From Mesorhizobium sp. B2-3-4 (GTDB taxonomy: Bacteria > Pseudomonadota > Alphaproteobacteria > Rhizobiales > Rhizobiaceae): DNA of 64,000 nucleotides. The notes below the pieces were generated by a model, which was not told the DNA's origin, did not search any database, and worked only from the letters and a program-made list of their open reading frames with translations. Shown piece after piece: positions 16,994-25,149 of the stretch (within the stretch, counting starts at the first letter, position 1; the number at the start of each line of letters is the position of its first letter). The position numbers were made by a program, and so were the translations under genes. The stretch is from positions 45,791-109,790 of the forward strand of contig NZ_VFVY01000025.1 in the NCBI RefSeq assembly GCF_006442315.1, given 5' to 3'.

Positions 16994-17572
16994 ATGAAAC
17001 GCCTTGTTCTCGCTGCCTTGTGGATGATGGCGCTGGTCTGGTCGGCCCATGCCGCCGGCGACACCGCATCGGGGCTTGCCGACGCCACCGTGCTGATCGT
17101 GCGTCATGGCGAGAAGCCCGACGGCGGCACCGGCCTGTCGCCGGCCGGCGAGGCCCGCGCGCAAGCCTATGTCGCCTATTTCCAGCCTTTGATGCTCGAC
17201 GGCACGCCGTTCCGGCCCGACATGCTGGTGGCCAGCGCCGATTCCAGAAACAGCGCGCGCGAGCGGCTGACGCTGACGCCGCTCGCGCAAGCCCTGAAAC
17301 TGCCGATCGACCAGCGCTTCGCCGACAAGGACGTCAAGGACCTCGTCGCGGCGCTGGCCAGCGAAACGCACGGCAAGTCGATCCTGATCGCCTGGCATCA
17401 CGGCCAGTTGGGCAAGCTGATCAAGGCCTTCGGCGCCGATCCCAAGGCGCTGCTGCCGAACGGCAAATGGCCCGGCGATGTCTTCAACTGGGTGGTGGTC
17501 CTGCGCTTCGACCACACCGGGCAGCTGGTGCCGGGCTCGGCGCGCATCATCGAGGAGAAACTGGACGGTTAA
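16994..17572 (+). CDS. periplasmic histidine phosphatase family protein
   Basis: 192 residues with signal peptide MKRLVLAALWMMALVWSAHA. The histidine phosphatase RHG signature is VLIVRHGEKPDGGTGLSPAGEARAQAY, and a second histidine pair stands in ILIAWHHGQLGKLI. GGAAGGA precedes the ATG. The catalytic histidine in RHGE forms the phospho-intermediate in this superfamily; secreted branches dephosphorylate sugar phosphates or phytate-like substrates. It is monocistronic and convergent with the sugar transporter operon. Confidence 0.85.
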   Translation: MKRLVLAALWMMALVWSAHAAGDTASGLADATVLIVRHGEKPDGGTGLSPAGEARAQAYVAYFQPLMLDGTPFRPDMLVASADSRNSARERLTLTPLAQALKLPIDQRFADKDVKDLVAALASETHGKSILIAWHHGQLGKLIKAFGADPKALLPNGKWPGDVFNWVVVLRFDHTGQLVPGSARIIEEKLDG

Positions 17573-17610
17573 AAGCCTTTTTTCCCTTGTGAGAGAAGCG
17601 ACGGTCAGCG

Positions 17611-18627
17611 CTACCGCCTCACCCTTGATTTCAGCCAGCGGTCGAACGCCACCGCCAGGATCAGGATCAACCCGATCACGATGCTTTGCGTGTAGGACGA
17701 GACGTTGTTGAACTGCAGCCCGTTCTGCAGCACACCGATGAGCGCGGCACCCACCACCGTGCCGCCGACCGAGCCGATGCCGCCGAACAGCGAGGTGCCG
17801 CCGATGACGACGGCGGAGATGACCGTCAGTTCGTAGCCGATGCCGGCGACCGCTTCGGACGAATTCAGCCGCGCCGACAGCACGAAAGCGGCGAGCCCGG
17901 CGAAGAAACCGACGATGACATAGACCGAGACCAGGATGCGGTCGACGCGCAGGCCCGAAAGCCGCGCGGCTTCCGCATTGCCGCCGACGGCGTAGACGGC
18001 GCGGCCATAGCGCGTGTAGCGCAGCACGATGTGGCACAGGATCGCGGCGATGGCGAAGATGATCGCCGGCACCGGCACCGGACCGATCAGGCCGGTGCCG
18101 AACCAGCGCATCGAAGCATCGAAGCCCGAGATCGGGCCGCCATTGGAGATGGTCAGCGTCAGTCCGCGAAACACCGTCAGCCCGCCGAGCGTGACAACGA
18201 AGGGCGGCACTTTCAACCTGGTGATGGCGAGCCCCTGCACGCCGCCGGCGGCCGCGCCCACCACGGTCGCGGCAAGCAGCGCGGCGAACCAGCCATAGCC
18301 CTGCGTGCCCGAAGTCGACAGCGACAGCGTGTTGGCCGCGCCGCCCTTGGCCACGACCGCCGCCACCATGCCGCAGAAGGCGAGCAGCGAGCCGACCGAG
18401 AGATCGATGCCGGCGGTGAGGATGACGAAGGTCATGCCGAGCGCGATCAGCCCGGTGATCGAGATCTGCCGCGTGATGTTGAAGAGGTTGATCGGGTCGA
18501 TGAAGCTCGGCTTCAGCACGGTGAAGACGACGACCAGCGCCGCCAGGAACAGCAACGGTCCGAAGCTCATCAAAAGCTTTGCGAGCGTCGCGCCGCCGCG
18601 CTGGCTCTGTTCATCGGCGATGCTCAT
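17611..18627 (-). CDS. sugar ABC transporter permease (RbsC type)
   Basis: 338 residues with about eight to ten hydrophobic helices. Family wording includes GLIALGMTFVILTAGIDLSVGSLLAFCGM near the N-terminus and YAVGGNAEAARLSGLRVDRI in the conserved EAA-like cytoplasmic loop, then GGTSLFGGIGSVGGTVVGAALIGVLQNGL, all typical of ribose/galactose/xylose importers. Its ATG overlaps the stop of the ATPase gene by four bases. It forms the membrane channel with the ATPase at 18624. Confidence 0.93.
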   Translation of the reverse strand: MSIADEQSQRGGATLAKLLMSFGPLLFLAALVVVFTVLKPSFIDPINLFNITRQISITGLIALGMTFVILTAGIDLSVGSLLAFCGMVAAVVAKGGAANTLSLSTSGTQGYGWFAALLAATVVGAAAGGVQGLAITRLKVPPFVVTLGGLTVFRGLTLTISNGGPISGFDASMRWFGTGLIGPVPVPAIIFAIAAILCHIVLRYTRYGRAVYAVGGNAEAARLSGLRVDRILVSVYVIVGFFAGLAAFVLSARLNSSEAVAGIGYELTVISAVVIGGTSLFGGIGSVGGTVVGAALIGVLQNGLQFNNVSSYTQSIVIGLILILAVAFDRWLKSRVRR

Positions 18628-20204
18628 CGTGCCTGCCCCTCCTGCTCACGCCCATCCTGCCTGTCGAGCGCCATCAGTTCCATCAGTCTTTCCTCGCTGG
18701 CCTCGACGCCCGGCATCTCGCCGGTGATGCGGCCGCGGCGCATGGTGACAATGCGGTCCGACACCGCCAGCACCTCCGGCAGTTCGGACGAGATCATCAT
18801 CACCGCTATGCCGCGCGCCGCCAGTTGCACCAGGATCTGGTGCACCTCCGCCTTGGCGCCGACATCGACGCCGCGCGTCGGCTCGTCGACAACAAGCACT
18901 TTCGGATCGCGCGCCAGCCAGCGCGCCAGGATCACCTTCTGCTGGTTGCCGCCCGACAGGCCCTCGATCGCCTGCTCGGCCGAGGCCATGCGGATCGACA
19001 GCATTTTCCTGAAACCCGACAGCGCGTCGCGCTCGCGCCGCTCGGCCATGAAGCCGAAGCCGTTGCTGAAGCGGCCGAGCGAGGCGACCGAGAAATTCAC
19101 CAATATGCCAAGCGCGGCAAAGATCGCCTGGTGCTTGCGGTCCTCCGGCACGAGGCCGATGCCGAGTTTGATCGCGTCGGCCGGCGAGGCCGGCGCTATT
19201 GGTTTGCCGTCCAGCGTGATCGTCCCCGCGGCGATCCGGTCGGCGCCGAAAATAGCGCGCGCCAGCTCCGTGCGACCGGAGCCGACCAGCCCGGCGACGC
19301 CGAGGATCTCGCCCGCCTTGAGATCGAGGTCGACGCCGTCGAGCACGATGGCATGCGGCGCCTCGGGATCGCGTACGGTGCGCAGACCGCGCACCGAAAG
19401 CACGACATCGCCGGCCACCGCGCGCTGTGCGGGCCTGGCGTAAAGCTCGGAGGCGGCGCGGCCGACCATCTTTTCGATGATGGCGGGCAGTTTGATCGGC
19501 CCGCCCTGGCGGTCGAGATGCCCCGCCAGCCGGCCGTCGCGCAGCACCGTCATGCGGTCGCAGATGGCGGATGCCTCCTCCAGCCGATGGGTGACGAACA
19601 TGATGGCGACATTGTCCTTGCGCAGCCGGTCCATGATCGACAACAGCCGTTGCACCTCGGTCTCGGTCAGCGCCGAGGTCGGCTCGTCCATGATGATCAG
19701 CCGGCTCTTCAGGGACAGCGCACGCGCGATCTCGACCAGTTGCTGCTCGGCCACCGACAGCGCCGACACCGGCGTCATCGGGTCGATGGCGAGGCCGACA
19801 CGGGCGGTGATCGCGCGCGAATCCTCCTCCATGCGTCGCCAGCTCACCAGCCCGAGCGGCCCGGTCGGCGCGCGGCCGATGAAAATATTCTCCGCCACCG
19901 TCAGCGTCGGGATCAGGCTGAGTTCCTGGTAGATGGTGACGATGCCGAGCCGCTTGGCGTCCTGCGGGTTGGACGGGGTGTATTCGGCTCCGTCGAAAGT
20001 GATGCGGCCGCCCGATGGCGGCATGACGCCGGACAGGATCTTGAGCAGCGTCGACTTGCCGGCGCCGTTCTCGCCGAGCAGGCCGAGGATTTCGCCGGGA
20101 CGGACGTCGAGCGAGACGTCGCTCAGCGCCGTGACGCCGGCGAAATGCTTGGTGACGCCCTCGACGGCGAGCAGGACGGGGGACGGTGCGGCTTCAGCTT
20201 GCAA
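18624..20204 (-). CDS. sugar ABC transporter ATP-binding protein (RbsA type, two ATPase domains)
   Basis: 526 residues with two fused nucleotide-binding domains. The first has Walker A LLGENGAGKST, signature LSVAEQQLVEIARAL and Walker B LIIMDEPTSAL. The second is the degenerate type, with GLVGSGRTELARAIFG in place of Walker A, then signature LSGGNQQKVILARWL and Walker B VLVVDEPTRGVDVGAK. The start is TTG at 20204, supported by GAGGA nine bases upstream; no better ATG is nearby. It powers import of a monosaccharide bound by the protein at 20308. Confidence 0.93.
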   Translation of the reverse strand: MQAEAAPSPVLLAVEGVTKHFAGVTALSDVSLDVRPGEILGLLGENGAGKSTLLKILSGVMPPSGGRITFDGAEYTPSNPQDAKRLGIVTIYQELSLIPTLTVAENIFIGRAPTGPLGLVSWRRMEEDSRAITARVGLAIDPMTPVSALSVAEQQLVEIARALSLKSRLIIMDEPTSALTETEVQRLLSIMDRLRKDNVAIMFVTHRLEEASAICDRMTVLRDGRLAGHLDRQGGPIKLPAIIEKMVGRAASELYARPAQRAVAGDVVLSVRGLRTVRDPEAPHAIVLDGVDLDLKAGEILGVAGLVGSGRTELARAIFGADRIAAGTITLDGKPIAPASPADAIKLGIGLVPEDRKHQAIFAALGILVNFSVASLGRFSNGFGFMAERRERDALSGFRKMLSIRMASAEQAIEGLSGGNQQKVILARWLARDPKVLVVDEPTRGVDVGAKAEVHQILVQLAARGIAVMMISSELPEVLAVSDRIVTMRRGRITGEMPGVEASEERLMELMALDRQDGREQEGQAR

Positions 20205-20253
20205 GGGCGGCTTCCTCAGTGAAGTTCATCCGGTCTCCGTCAACGCTTGAACG

Positions 20254-20283
20254 CCCCTCTCTGCCCGGCAGGGCAGAGAGGGG
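20254..20283. promoter_or_regulatory. perfect 13-bp stem-loop inside the sugar-transporter operon
   Basis: CCCCTCTCTGCCC pairs exactly with GGGCAGAGAGGGG across a GGCA loop, between the binding-protein gene and the ATPase gene. Hairpins at this place often protect the upstream message or reduce read-through, giving more binding protein than ATPase. The sequence also shares the CCCGGCAGGGC centre of the dispersed repeats. Confidence 0.6.
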
Positions 20284-20307
20284 TGATGCCCCGCCGGCCT
20301 TTCCAGC

Positions 20308-21255
20308 CTACTTCGTCTCGTTCAGCCTCTCCGCCTTGTCGAGATTGTCCTTGCCGATGACGATCGGCGTCAACAGCACCAGCTTCTCCTTCGGCTCGGT
20401 CTTGTCCTTGGCGAAGGCGACCGCGATCTGCACGGCGGTGCGCGACTGCTTGCCGGGGAACTGTTCGACCGTGCCCGCGAGCTTGCCGTCGCGCACGGCC
20501 ACCAGCGCTTCCGGCAGCGCGTCGAAGCCGTAGATCTTGACGTCGGTGAAGTTGCGCGCCGCACAGGCTTCCAGCGCGCCGAGCGCCATGTCGTCATTGG
20601 CGCAGATGATGGCGTCGGGCTTGCCGTTGGCGGCAAGGCCAGCTTCCGTCACCGTCAGCGCCTCGGCGCGGGCGAAGTTCGCGGTCTGCTCATAGATGAT
20701 CTGGTACTTGTCCTTCAGCGGATCGAGCACATTGTGCACGCCCTTGTTGCGGTCGATCGCGGGGCCGGCGCCCGGCTGGCCCTGCAGGTGGAACAGCTTG
20801 GCGCCGTTGGGGAACGCCGCCACCACGGCTTGCGCTTCCGCCTCGCCGCCCTTGACGTTGTCGGCGCCGACATGGGCGAGAATGCCTTCCACGCCGTCGA
20901 CACGGCGGTCGATCGTCACCACCGGAACCCCGGCCTTGACGGCTTCCTCGATGGCCGGCGCCAGCGCGTTGACGTCGAGCGGCGAAATGACGATGGCATT
21001 GACCTTCTGCACCAGCGCCGCCTCGATGTCGGCGGTCTGCTTGGTGGCCGAGTTCTGGCCGTCGCTCTCGGTCAGATTGACGCCCTGGGCCTGCGCCTCG
21101 GCCTTGATCTCGTTCAGCATGTGCACGAAGAACGGAAAGCCGAGACTGGGCACCGAGCCCAGTATGGTGAGCTTGTCGTCGGCGAAGGCCGAGCGTGCGG
21201 CCACGACCATGGCGCCCGCGGCCACGGACGTCATCAGGAATTCACGTCTGTTCAT
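20308..21255 (-). CDS. sugar ABC transporter substrate-binding protein (RbsB type)
   Basis: 315 residues. ATG 21255 gives MNRREFLMTSVAAGAMVVAARSAFA, a twin-arginine signal (RREFLM) with AFA cleavage; GGAGGAA lies upstream. The mature protein is a peripheral binding-protein type I fold: TILGSVPSLGFPFFVHMLNEIKAEAQ, then VNAIVISPLDVNAL, GVPVVTIDRR and AIICANDDMALGALEAC. It should capture a monosaccharide in the periplasm for the permease and ATPase encoded downstream. The exact sugar is not readable from sequence, and no sugar kinase or regulator adjoins. Confidence 0.92.
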   Translation of the reverse strand: MNRREFLMTSVAAGAMVVAARSAFADDKLTILGSVPSLGFPFFVHMLNEIKAEAQAQGVNLTESDGQNSATKQTADIEAALVQKVNAIVISPLDVNALAPAIEEAVKAGVPVVTIDRRVDGVEGILAHVGADNVKGGEAEAQAVVAAFPNGAKLFHLQGQPGAGPAIDRNKGVHNVLDPLKDKYQIIYEQTANFARAEALTVTEAGLAANGKPDAIICANDDMALGALEACAARNFTDVKIYGFDALPEALVAVRDGKLAGTVEQFPGKQSRTAVQIAVAFAKDKTEPKEKLVLLTPIVIGKDNLDKAERLNETK

Positions 21256-21286
21256 GGGTTCCTCCTCCACAGAAGCGCACGGTCCC

Positions 21287-21345
21287 TAAAAACCGGGACC
21301 GGTTTCAGGAAGGATCACGCGCCGGTTCAAAGTGTTGGAGCATCC
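21287..21345. repeat. dispersed intergenic element (AAACCGGGACCGGTTTC type)
   Basis: AAAAACCGGGACCGGTTTCAGG with ATCACGCGCCGGTTCAAAGTG and GGAGCATCC. From memory this pattern is widespread in Mesorhizobium intergenic DNA. AAACCGG/CCGGTTT makes a short inverted repeat. It lies in the upstream region of the sugar transporter operon. Confidence 0.5.
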
Positions 21346-21520
21346 TCCTTGCGCCAATAACGCATGCCGCTCCAGCTGAGCGCCGCCTAAAATTCCTCCG
21401 ATCGGCGTCAACAAGAGGATGCTAACCCAGGGTCAACCATTTGTGCAACATCGATATAACAGAGCCGGGCACCGAATTGTCGGAATTATCGGAACTTTGG
21501 ATCGCGGGCGCGAAAGCTTT

Positions 21521-22081
21521 CTACGCCAGGAACGCCAAGGCACGGCTCCACAGCAGCGCGGCCGCGGTTTCGTTATGGTCGGGCAGCGCCGGATCTGAAA
21601 AATAATGTCCCGCGTCCGGGTAGCGGAAAACCCGCACGTCCGCTCCCGCCGCCTCCGCGCCGTGCTGCCAGGCGCGGACGTCAGGAGCGGGAAAGAAGGG
21701 ATCGGCATCGGCGACATGGAGCTGCACGGGCAGGCCCGATCGCAGGGTCGGGGGGGCGCTTGCCAGCCCATGCAGCAACAGCACTCCGGCTGACGCCGGA
21801 CGCGCGCCCCAGAACTCGGCCACCACGCCGGCGCCCATCGAAATCCCCGCCAGCACCGCGTCGCCGGGTGTCGAGGCCAGGGCATCTCCAGCCCTTCGGC
21901 GGATCAGGTCCCAACCGATCCGGTCCTTGATCGCGAAGCCTTCGTCGAGATTGTCCGTCGCCGCGCCGCCATAGAGGTCCGGCAGCGTGACGGCATGCCC
22001 CGCGCCGCGCAGCCGCTCGGCGGCACGCCGCTCGTTTTCGCGCAGCCCCAGCACTGAGTGGAAAAGGATGATGGCGGCCAT
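21521..22081 (-). CDS. dienelactone hydrolase family protein
   Basis: 186 residues with no signal peptide. The alpha/beta-hydrolase nucleophile elbow is AGISMGAG (serine rather than the cysteine of classical dienelactone hydrolases). The acid is probably in HVADADPFFP and the histidine in YPDAGHYFSDP. Short dienelactone hydrolase-like proteins of this kind are esterases of unknown substrate. Its upstream region leads divergently to the small peptide genes at 22213. Confidence 0.85.
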   Translation of the reverse strand: MAAIILFHSVLGLRENERRAAERLRGAGHAVTLPDLYGGAATDNLDEGFAIKDRIGWDLIRRRAGDALASTPGDAVLAGISMGAGVVAEFWGARPASAGVLLLHGLASAPPTLRSGLPVQLHVADADPFFPAPDVRAWQHGAEAAGADVRVFRYPDAGHYFSDPALPDHNETAAALLWSRALAFLA

Positions 22082-22151
22082 CAGAGGGGCATTGTCCTAT
22101 TGCGCATCTGCAACACCGGCCAAACAGTTGAGGCTACATTAGCCAGGCCGA

Positions 22152-22157
22152 TTGACA
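22152..22157 (+). promoter_or_regulatory. candidate -35 hexamer TTGACA before the small peptide genes
   Basis: A perfect TTGACA lies 56 bases before the first peptide ATG. The -10 region 17-18 bases on (ACTTTT/CTTTTC) is weak, so the promoter call is tentative. Confidence 0.35.
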
Positions 22158-22212
22158 ATTCGTCGGCGAGCGGCACTTTTCATGGATTGAGGGACCAACA
22201 GGGGGATTCCCA

Positions 22213-22305
22213 ATGATGAAGAAGACATATCACAAACCAGTGCTGTCGAAGAGGGAAAAGCTGTCCAACGTCGTCGCTTGCCCGACCTCGGTGTGCGCGG
22301 CCTGA
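22213..22305 (+). CDS. RiPP-precursor-like peptide 1 (30 aa)
   Basis: A 30-residue peptide beginning MMKKTYHKPVLSKREKLS and ending NVVACPTSVCAA. AGGGGGA precedes the ATG at good spacing. Its first 22 residues align with the next peptide at KKTY, P, L, R, KL and the A that closes the shared part; the last eight (CPTSVCAA) carry two cysteines and do not align. The YxxPxL pattern is the leader motif bound by lasso-peptide recognition (RRE) domains. The tail has no acidic residue at position 7-9, so it is not an ordinary lasso core. I recall similar short rhizobial proteins annotated as putative RiPP precursors, not checked here. Confidence 0.7.
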   Translation: MMKKTYHKPVLSKREKLSNVVACPTSVCAA

Positions 22306-22321
22306 CAAGCAAGCACAGCCG

Positions 22322-22420
22322 ATGAGCAAGAAGACATATGAACCGCCGCGGCTGGTCAGGCGCGGCAAACTGACATTGCTTACCGCCGAGCCAATACCGA
22401 TCTCGCCGCCGACCCGGTGA
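22322..22420 (+). CDS. RiPP-precursor-like peptide 2 (32 aa)
   Basis: A 32-residue peptide beginning MSKKTYEPPRLVRRGKLT and ending LLTAEPIPISPPTR, starting 16 bases after the stop of peptide 1. The leader-like half matches YxxPxLxxxGxxxxxT closely (Y6, P9, L11, G15, T21). The tail EPIPISPPTR is proline-rich and unlike that of peptide 1, as expected for a precursor with conserved leader and variable core. The upstream ribosome site is poor, so translation may be coupled to peptide 1. No peptidase, cyclase, radical SAM or lanthionine enzyme adjoins. Confidence 0.7.
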   Translation: MSKKTYEPPRLVRRGKLTLLTAEPIPISPPTR

Positions 22421-22543
22421 GTGACTGGTCGCCGGACCCGTCTGTTCGGGTCTTGCTGTTCGAGCCTCGGCCGGTTGACAGGCGGCGGCCTTGCCCCAGG
22501 TGATGGCGCAAGGCAGGGGACCGCGCAATTGACACTTCACGAG

Positions 22544-22575
22544 AAGCCCGCTGCCCTGGAGGTGGCGGGCTTTTT
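22544..22575 (+). terminator. intrinsic terminator after the peptide genes
   Basis: AAGCCCGC pairs with GCGGGCTT (extended by two G-U and two C-G pairs) around a CTGGA loop and is followed by five T. It ends the peptide transcript 124 bases after peptide 2, before the separate reductase-like gene. Confidence 0.8.
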
Positions 22576-22603
22576 GCTTGGACTTTCGTTTTGGAGAATT
22601 CCC

Positions 22604-23302
22604 ATGAAGCCGCATATCATCTGCCATATGCTTGCCTCGCTCGACGGCAGCCTTCATCCGAGCCGCTACACCGAAAGCCCCGATGGCAGCCGGGCCGAAT
22701 GGTCGGGCCTCTACGAAGAGATCCACGGCGATCTCGAAGGCGACGCCTGGATCGTCGGCCGGGTCACCATGGCCGAGATGAGCAAGGCCGCCGCGCACCC
22801 GCCCGCGCATGCGGGTAAGGTCGAGAAGCCGCATCATTTCGCGCAGCGCGATGCCGGCTGCTTTGCCGTGGCGCTCGACGCCTCCGGCAAGCTTCACTTC
22901 GCCAAGCCGGATATCGGCGGCAACCATGTCGTGGTGTTGCTCGGGCACGATGTCGCCGACAGCCATCTGGCCGAGCTCGCCGCCGACGGCGTGTCCTACA
23001 TCGTTTCGCAAACCCCCGACATCGATCTCGCCGCCATGCTGGACGTGCTGGCACGTGAGCTCGGCATCCGCCGCTTGCTTCTGGAGGGTGGTGCTGGCAT
23101 CAACGGCTCCTTCCTCGCGGCGGGGCTCGTCGATGAGCTCAGCCTGCTCATTGCCCCCGCGCTCGATGCGCGGGCGGCAAACCAGGGTTTTGTCGAGTTC
23201 GGCGAGGCCGGCCTGGCGGGCAAGATGCAACTGTCGCTGACAGGCTGCGAAACGCTGGCGCATGGCGTGATCCACTTGCGCTACGCCGTCACCTCCAGTT
23301 GA
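22604..23302 (+). CDS. RibD C-terminal/dihydrofolate reductase-like protein
   Basis: 232 residues. ATG 22604 has GGAGA upstream. The fold is that of the RibD reductase domain: KPHIICHMLASLDGSLHPSR, DAWIVGRVTMAEM, ELGIRRLLLEGGAGINGSFLAAGLVDELSLLIAPAL, where LLLEGGAxxNGSFL is the dinucleotide/substrate loop. Stand-alone members reduce pyrimidine-like or other NAD(P)H-dependent substrates and are not the riboflavin enzyme itself (no deaminase domain). It is set off from the peptide genes by the terminator at 22544. Confidence 0.85.
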   Translation: MKPHIICHMLASLDGSLHPSRYTESPDGSRAEWSGLYEEIHGDLEGDAWIVGRVTMAEMSKAAAHPPAHAGKVEKPHHFAQRDAGCFAVALDASGKLHFAKPDIGGNHVVVLLGHDVADSHLAELAADGVSYIVSQTPDIDLAAMLDVLARELGIRRLLLEGGAGINGSFLAAGLVDELSLLIAPALDARAANQGFVEFGEAGLAGKMQLSLTGCETLAHGVIHLRYAVTSS

Positions 23303-23312
23303 GGCGCGCGGC

Positions 23313-24197
23313 TCAGTATTTCATCGCGTCGAGATCGGCGATCAGCGTCGGGCCGGTCGGATGCCAGCCCAACCGCTGCCGGGTCAGCGCGCTGGAGGCC
23401 GGCAGGTCCATCGGCGCGAACAGCGCCATCCAGCCGAAATGCTCCGCCGCCTGTTCCGGCGCGATCGAAACGACCGGCAGGTTGAGGCCCCGGCCAAGCG
23501 CCTCGGCGATGGCGCGCACCTCGACGCCTTCCTCGCCGACCGCGTGATAGCGCGCGCCCGGCTGCCGCTTCTCGACCGCAAGCCGGTAAAGACGCGCGGC
23601 GTCCGAGACATGACCCGCCGAATACCGATTGCGGCCCTCGCCGACATAGGCCGAGACGCCCTTCTGCCGCGCGATCTCGATGAGCGGCGAGATCAGTCCC
23701 TGCTTCACCGTGTCATGGACCTGCGGCAGGCGCAGCACCGACAGGTTGATGCCGGCCTCCAGCAACGCATTGCCGGCGAGTTCGGAGGCGATGCGGGGAT
23801 TCTGGTGGCCGGGATTGAAGACATCCTCGACCGCCAGTTCGCCATGTCCGGGGCTGCCCATGCCGACGCCCGAGGTGATCACCAGCGGCCGGTCGGAGCC
23901 GGCGAGTGCCTGACCGAGCGCAGCGATGACACGGCTGTCCTTTTCGCAGTTCTCGGCGAAGCGCGAGAAATCATGGTCGAACGCGGTGTGGATCACGGCG
24001 TCGGCCCTGGCCGCGCCGTCACGCAGGCCCTCCGGCTCTTCGAGGGTTCCGCGATGCACCTCGGCGCCCGCGGCGCTGAGAGCTTCGGCACCGGCATCGG
24101 AGCGGGTGACGCCGACCACCTGATGGCCGGCCTTGAGAAGTTCGGGAACGATGGCCGAACCGATGAAACCGGTCGCGCCGGTGAGAAAGATACGCAT
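23313..24197 (-). CDS. NAD-dependent epimerase/dehydratase (extended SDR)
   Basis: 294 residues. The Rossmann motif GATGFIG lies at residues 7-13. Further family marks are ADAVIHTAFDHDFS, PLVITSGVGMGS (serine of the catalytic site) and RYSAGHVSDAARLYRLAVE. The usual YxxxK is replaced by NPRIASELAG, so the catalysis may be atypical. It is divergent from the MmyB-type regulator, an arrangement seen in many bacteria, where the regulator controls the neighbouring SDR. Confidence 0.88.
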   Translation of the reverse strand: MRIFLTGATGFIGSAIVPELLKAGHQVVGVTRSDAGAEALSAAGAEVHRGTLEEPEGLRDGAARADAVIHTAFDHDFSRFAENCEKDSRVIAALGQALAGSDRPLVITSGVGMGSPGHGELAVEDVFNPGHQNPRIASELAGNALLEAGINLSVLRLPQVHDTVKQGLISPLIEIARQKGVSAYVGEGRNRYSAGHVSDAARLYRLAVEKRQPGARYHAVGEEGVEVRAIAEALGRGLNLPVVSIAPEQAAEHFGWMALFAPMDLPASSALTRQRLGWHPTGPTLIADLDAMKY

Positions 24198-24247
24198 GCA
24201 AAATCTCCTGCGGTTGCCTGCGTAATATTGCTGGTCTATTATTCCAT

Positions 24248-24263
24248 TAAAGTAGTGACTTTA
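24248..24263. promoter_or_regulatory. palindromic operator between the SDR and MmyB-type regulator
   Basis: TAAAGTAGTGACTTTA is a perfect 6-4-6 inverted repeat in the 88-base divergent promoter. A TATAAT hexamer (24270-24275) follows, so a repressor here could block both genes. Confidence 0.6.
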
Positions 24264-24269
24264 TCATGG

Positions 24270-24275
24270 TATAAT
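24270..24275 (+). promoter_or_regulatory. -10 hexamer TATAAT very close to the regulator start
   Basis: A perfect TATAAT ends ten bases before the ATG at 24286. Transcription starting 6-8 bases later would leave only a few untranslated bases, so the regulator mRNA may be nearly leaderless. Confidence 0.5.
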
Positions 24276-24285
24276 CTTTAACAGG

Positions 24286-25149
24286 ATGACCAACAGCATG
24301 CCCACCGGTGCCCCCGGCTCGCTCGCCGCCTTCCTGAAGGACCGGCGCACCCGGCTCGACCCCGCCTCGTTCGGCTTTTCCGGGCGCCGCCGCACGCCGG
24401 GCCTGCGCCGCGAAGAGGTCGCCCAGCGCGCCAACATCAGCCCTACCTGGTACACATGGCTGGAACAGGGCCGTGGCGGCGCGCCTTCGGCAGACGTGCT
24501 GAACCGCATCGCCAAGGGCCTGCTTCTGACCGAGGCGGAACGCGAACATCTGTTCATGCTCGGGCTCGGGCGCCCGCCCGAGGTCCGCTACAGGGGCGAC
24601 GAGGGCGTCAGCCCCCGGCTGCAGCGGCTCATCGATACGCTGGAGGCAAGCCCTGCCTTGATCAGGACCGCGACCTGGGATGTCGTTGCCTGGAACAGCG
24701 CCGCTCAGGTCGTGATGACAGACTACAGCGCCCTGCCCGCCAACCAGCGCAACATACTGCGCTTCATGTTCCTCAGCCCGGCAATCCGCGCCAGGCAGCA
24801 CGATTGGGAAAACCTCGCCCGTTTCGTCGTGGGTGCGTTCCGCGCCGACGCCGCGCGCGCCGGCGCGGTTTCCGAGGTCGCACAGCTGGTCGACGAACTG
24901 TGCGGCGCCAGCCCGGAGTTCGACGCGCTGTGGCGGGAAAACGACGTGCTCAGCCATGGCGACGGGACCAAGCGCCTGAAGCATCCCGAGCTCGGCGACA
25001 TCGAGCTCGAATACTCGGCCTTCGCGGTCGACGGCCGGCCGGATCTCAGCCTGACCGTCTACAATCCGGTCGACGGCGCGGTCGCCGACCGCATCCGCGA
25101 CCTCGCCCGCCGCCGCAAGGAAAGGGACGCGAAGCTCACCGCTCCTTAA
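24286..25149 (+). CDS. XRE-family regulator with MmyB-like ligand domain
   Basis: 287 residues. The N-terminal HTH has the MmyB-group wording RRRTPGLRREEVAQRANISPTWYTWLEQGR. The C-terminal domain (LIRTATWDVVAWNSAAQVVMTDYSALPANQRNILRFMF...) is the MmyB-like PAS-type pocket thought to bind a fatty acid. Such genes usually sit beside a divergent dehydrogenase that they regulate, as here. ATG 24286 and 24298 are both possible; 24286 was kept because of its proximity to AACAGG. The 3' end overlaps the opposing gene by four bases. Confidence 0.9.
   Translation: MTNSMPTGAPGSLAAFLKDRRTRLDPASFGFSGRRRTPGLRREEVAQRANISPTWYTWLEQGRGGAPSADVLNRIAKGLLLTEAEREHLFMLGLGRPPEVRYRGDEGVSPRLQRLIDTLEASPALIRTATWDVVAWNSAAQVVMTDYSALPANQRNILRFMFLSPAIRARQHDWENLARFVVGAFRADAARAGAVSEVAQLVDELCGASPEFDALWRENDVLSHGDGTKRLKHPELGDIELEYSAFAVDGRPDLSLTVYNPVDGAVADRIRDLARRRKERDAKLTAP

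Noticed and set aside
17686..19443. Long open frame of 585 codons opposite the sugar ABC transporter genes
   Set aside because: It is the high-GC antisense shadow of the permease and ATPase genes: Arg/His/Asp-rich, no ribosome site, no domain.
22213..22420. Calling the peptides classical lasso peptides
   Set aside because: The leader motif fits, but the tails have no Asp/Glu at ring position 7-9 and no B1, B2 or C protein gene is nearby.
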